Origin: Lachnocurva sp045579705
Lineage (GTDB): Bacteria > Bacillota > Clostridia > Lachnospirales > Lachnospiraceae
NCBI GenBank assembly: GCA_045579705.1
Contig: JAZNMP010000019.1
Location: 1-64,000 of the forward strand
Length of the DNA stretch: 64,000 bases
Reading direction: 5' to 3'
The number at the start of each line of letters is the position of its first letter. Within the stretch, counting starts at the first letter, position 1. Shown piece after piece: positions 61,690 through 64,000 of the stretch. Both the position numbers and the translations under genes were made by a program. Below the pieces are notes generated by a model. It searched no databases, was not told the origin of the DNA, and worked only from the letters and a program-made list of their open reading frames with translations.

Positions 61690-63096
61690 ATGGATATTTT
61701 GACTACGCCAATTTCCTTCAAAATTGAAGGAATAATGCCCGACGGAGATGTTAAGAAGTTACATAACAGAGAACATTTTGAAATAGTATCTCGCGTCGCG
61801 TACCTAATCGGAGTAAACAGGAAATACTTCATTAGCGAAGGCGAAGGGTTAAGCGTTCAGATATTTAATCAGCTTGAACTTCAGAAAAAAGCGCGAATCA
61901 TTCGAAATCTATGTATCCTTCGAACACAGATGGAGCATAATTTTCTGAAGGTATGTAAAGCTATTCAGCAGGAAGGCAGAAGTATGATAGGAATGCCGGA
62001 GATGCTTCCGTCAGAAGCTTTCGATCAGCTGGACAAAGATGGAATAAATATTTATACACATCTCAAAGAACCTAGTCCTTTCCTGTATATGTTAAATCAA
62101 AATATCAAAGACAGAATAAATAATTGTAAAGATATATTTCCGGTGTGGCTCAGTTGGGAATACCTGAGTGATATCTTTATCATGCCGGATGGTATGACTG
62201 ATCAAGGCACAAAGAGGGCAGCAAAAACTTTTTACGAGAACATAAACTGTTATCCATACAAAGTATATATAAACTGGATTCCGGAAGAAGAAGGAAATAT
62301 CCTATATAACGATAGAGTGTTTGTAACGCTTCTGTATAAGCAGCATTGTGATGAGTTTAGAGAGTTAAATTTCGTTTCTGATGTCAGTGATTATACGAAA
62401 CAGAATATCTACTCGTTTATAGAGAAGAGTAATAAATGTGTGTTTGTAGTAGATTGTGAGAATTCGGATCCGTACGATCTGTGTGCGGCGATTCGAAATC
62501 TGGATTCGGAGAAACTGGAGAAGATAGAGAAGGTTATCCTCTTTGATGATATTCATGCAGCATCGGCATGGCAGCTGTTGCAGTCGTATATCGAGATTCC
62601 GGTCGAGTATATCATGATAGAGCGATTAAAGGATAATAAATCGCTTGCTGATATTAAAGTTGCGGCTAGAACTTGTCGTGAATACTATGAAAACCAGGTG
62701 GATTCATTTGTACTGGTTTCCAGTGATTCGGATTACTGGGGATTGCTGGAGGAATTGCCAGAGGCGAATTTCCTGATTATGGTCGAGCATACTAAATGCA
62801 GCGGCGCCCTAAAGGAAAAATTAATTTCTAATGGAATCTTCTACTGCTATATCGATAGTTTCTATGTGGAAGGTGGAAAGGAGATTCGAGACGCGGCGCT
62901 GAATATAGAGTTAAAGAGAACTTTTGAGAACGAGCTCGATTTGAATCTAAATGAAATCATGAACGAGGTTCTAAACAGAACTCGAATACGTATGTCCGAT
63001 AGTGAGAAACGCGAATATATAAAGAAGAATATAAAGAGAAAACTCACTTTGGATATTACGGATACAGGAAATGTATCGTTGAAGTATAAGAATTAG
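61690..63096 (+). CDS. NYN/PIN-like domain protein of unknown function
   Basis: A 468-residue soluble protein. The N-terminal ~245 residues are mixed helical and unrecognised. Residues ~248-420 look like a NYN (PIN-like) nuclease fold: first strand CVFVVDCENSDPYDLC with D255, a second acidic site SSDSDYWGLLE with D346 and D348, and the closing strand IFYCYIDSFY. These acidic positions match the metal site of NYN/PIN RNases, so RNA cleavage is plausible. The C-terminal ~50 residues are basic and helical. RBS AAAAGGAGGAG. It shares no obvious pathway with its neighbours. Confidence 0.72.
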   Translation: MDILTTPISFKIEGIMPDGDVKKLHNREHFEIVSRVAYLIGVNRKYFISEGEGLSVQIFNQLELQKKARIIRNLCILRTQMEHNFLKVCKAIQQEGRSMIGMPEMLPSEAFDQLDKDGINIYTHLKEPSPFLYMLNQNIKDRINNCKDIFPVWLSWEYLSDIFIMPDGMTDQGTKRAAKTFYENINCYPYKVYINWIPEEEGNILYNDRVFVTLLYKQHCDEFRELNFVSDVSDYTKQNIYSFIEKSNKCVFVVDCENSDPYDLCAAIRNLDSEKLEKIEKVILFDDIHAASAWQLLQSYIEIPVEYIMIERLKDNKSLADIKVAARTCREYYENQVDSFVLVSSDSDYWGLLEELPEANFLIMVEHTKCSGALKEKLISNGIFYCYIDSFYVEGGKEIRDAALNIELKRTFENELDLNLNEIMNEVLNRTRIRMSDSEKREYIKKNIKRKLTLDITDTGNVSLKYKN

Positions 63097-63106
63097 TAAA
63101 AAAAAT

Positions 63107-63161
63107 AAACCTCTGCCAAAGGCCTGCCTAATAAAAGGCGCCGATACGGCAGAGGTTTTAT
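63107..63161. terminator. Bidirectional terminator with a nested stem
   Basis: Outer stem AAACCTCTGCC / GGCAGAGGTTT with an inner GGC...GCC hairpin and A/T runs on both sides, between the convergent NYN-like and ACS-like genes. Confidence 0.85.
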
Positions 63162-63166
63162 TAGTT

Positions 63167-63883
63167 TTATTTCGTAGCAGCGCTAAAATGCAACTCTTTG
63201 AGACCTTCTACTTCGTCGCAGATAGGTTTGAGATTGCAGGCGTTGCAGTCCATGACTACATTTTTAAAGATGTGGTCGATGGTTTCAGTGATTCCTTCGA
63301 GCATGGAGGCGTCTGTACGTAGAGCCTTGTAGTCGAAAGATGGGTCCGTTATAAAGATTAGTTTTACAGCTTCGATATGTTTGTTCTCGTGATATTTGTC
63401 GAGAAATACTCGACCGATGTGTTTAAAGGATAAACCCTCGTTTAGAGCTTCGGATGAAACTCGGACAGGCTCCCTGCCGTTTGAGGCAGAGATTCGTGTC
63501 ATATATCCTTTAGGATTTACATGGTAACGTACGTATTCAATCTTTCGAACTGCGTTGTAGAGAGCATTTCCTGTTCCGAGTCCATCTTCTGGGATACGTA
63601 CTAGAGCGATTCTAGCATAGGAAGTATCCTCTTTGATCTCATCCAGGTCTGGTCCAATCAGCAGAACTTCGTCATTTGGAACGAGAGTAGAGTCGCTGGT
63701 TACACCCATGCAACTGATGGCGTCGAGTGAACCACCACCCAATTCATAAGCCATATCGTGGCGCAGGATCAGGTTCTGATCTCCGACATCTTCCCACTTT
63801 GAGTTGGTATAATCCAGGCATACTGTGGATAAGTCTCTTATTTTTTCTAATAAAGTATTTATAGCTTCATCGTAAAGTTTCAT
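63167..63883 (-). CDS. Stand-alone acetyl-CoA synthase (CdhC/AcsB) A-cluster-like domain
   Basis: A 238-residue protein resembling the central and A-cluster region of the acetyl-CoA synthase beta subunit. Compare EVLLIGPDLDEI with the VIGPDI segment, and GLSFKHIGRVFLDKYHE with the conserved GFRFKHIGDILHAKFHQ segment. A Cys motif DCNACNLKPICD (C213, C216, C222) stands where the nickel-iron A-cluster ligands lie. Full ACS is about 700 residues; the N-terminal and most C-terminal parts are missing, so normal acetyl-CoA synthesis is doubtful. An upstream gene is just cut by the window edge (15-base gap, AGG site), so it is part of a - strand operon. Family assignment is from memory of motifs. Confidence 0.62.
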   Translation of the reverse strand: MKLYDEAINTLLEKIRDLSTVCLDYTNSKWEDVGDQNLILRHDMAYELGGGSLDAISCMGVTSDSTLVPNDEVLLIGPDLDEIKEDTSYARIALVRIPEDGLGTGNALYNAVRKIEYVRYHVNPKGYMTRISASNGREPVRVSSEALNEGLSFKHIGRVFLDKYHENKHIEAVKLIFITDPSFDYKALRTDASMLEGITETIDHIFKNVVMDCNACNLKPICDEVEGLKELHFSAATK

Positions 63884-63898
63884 CGTGTAACCTGTCGT

Positions 63899-64000
63899 TT
63901 AAATCTTTCTGTCTCGCTTAATCTTATCATAGTGCTTTGCGAGCAGTGGCTGCAAAGCAGATGTGAGTTTCATGTCGAGATTGAAGAAATAAACTATCAG
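63899..64000 (-). CDS. Partial gene, 3' end only, upstream of the ACS-like gene
   Basis: An open frame enters from the window edge on the - strand and runs 33 codons to TAA (63899-63901). The visible tail is rich in Lys, Leu and Arg (MKLTSALQPLLAKHYDKIKR region). The stop lies 15 bases before the ACS-like gene, so the two are probably one operon. Too short to identify. Confidence 0.5.
   Translation of the reverse strand: MIVYFFNLDMKLTSALQPLLAKHYDKIKRDRKI

Noticed and set aside
1..64000. CRISPR arrays, insertion sequences, prophage or attachment sites
   Set aside because: No regularly spaced short repeats, transposase or integrase genes, or phage genes were seen; the only tandem repeats are the coding modules at 38.7-42.4 kb.

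Overview
The window is an AT-rich chromosomal segment of a Gram-positive anaerobe in the Clostridia, most likely Lachnospiraceae or a close relative. This is an inference from a tyrosine T-box leader, CIRCE control of an Hsp20, monofunctional BirA, a Lar nickel-pincer operon, TPR-GGDEF and HD-GYP signalling proteins, and a CUT1 sugar transporter made of LplB/YtcP-type permeases. I see no phage, insertion sequence or CRISPR array. Genes lie mostly on the + strand in tight operons with strong Shine-Dalgarno sites.

Region 1 (1-12.8 kb) holds the 3' end of a 23S rRNA, a tRNA-Cys with no 5S gene between them, a FIST-domain hybrid histidine kinase with a partner receiver protein, and T-box-controlled tyrS. 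It then runs through a PAP2 phosphatase and a long operon: zinc-ribbon protein, metG, tatD, rsmA, TPR-GGDEF cyclase and a GNAT acetyltransferase. Region 2 (12.9-16.9 kb) is a compact, AT-rich cassette: a small secreted Cys-free protein, a membrane-anchored protein, two ABC permeases and an ABC ATPase. It looks acquired and I do not recognise it as a described system. Region 3 (16.9-32.9 kb) is mostly housekeeping: a second GNAT, tadA, larE-larB-larC (larC short, no larA), a flavodoxin-SCP2 fusion, a HIT protein, mscL with a zinc-ribbon tail, murG, pgi, an ABC-F ATPase, an SH3/SleB-type wall hydrolase, birA, a small conserved protein, dusB, greA and lysS.

Region 4 (32.9-48.9 kb) is for carbohydrate use. 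A GH43-like enzyme, a CIRCE-regulated hsp20 and a nitroreductase come first. A beta-fructoside regulon follows: fructokinase, a secreted GH32 lipoprotein and a 1298-residue surface protein of seven ~177-residue repeats. Then come a LacI repressor on the - strand, two ABC permeases, a solute-binding lipoprotein and a cytoplasmic GH32. A 16-bp operator-like motif occurs at both promoters of the regulon. The layout suggests surface binding and trimming of a fructan, import of short fructosides by an ABC transporter lacking its own ATPase, cytoplasmic hydrolysis and fructose phosphorylation.

Region 5 (48.9-64 kb) has an MFS exporter overlapping an XRE-TPR regulator, an iron alcohol dehydrogenase, a MATE exporter, an APC transporter and a beta-propeller HD-GYP receptor. 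After these come a Mur ligase, a Sel1-repeat protein, acylphosphatase and a NYN/PIN-like protein. On the - strand at the edge are a small protein resembling the A-cluster domain of acetyl-CoA synthase and the tail of one further gene.

The best candidates for undescribed biology are the seven-repeat protein, the 13-17 kb cassette, the stand-alone acetyl-CoA-synthase-like domain and the truncated Lar pathway.
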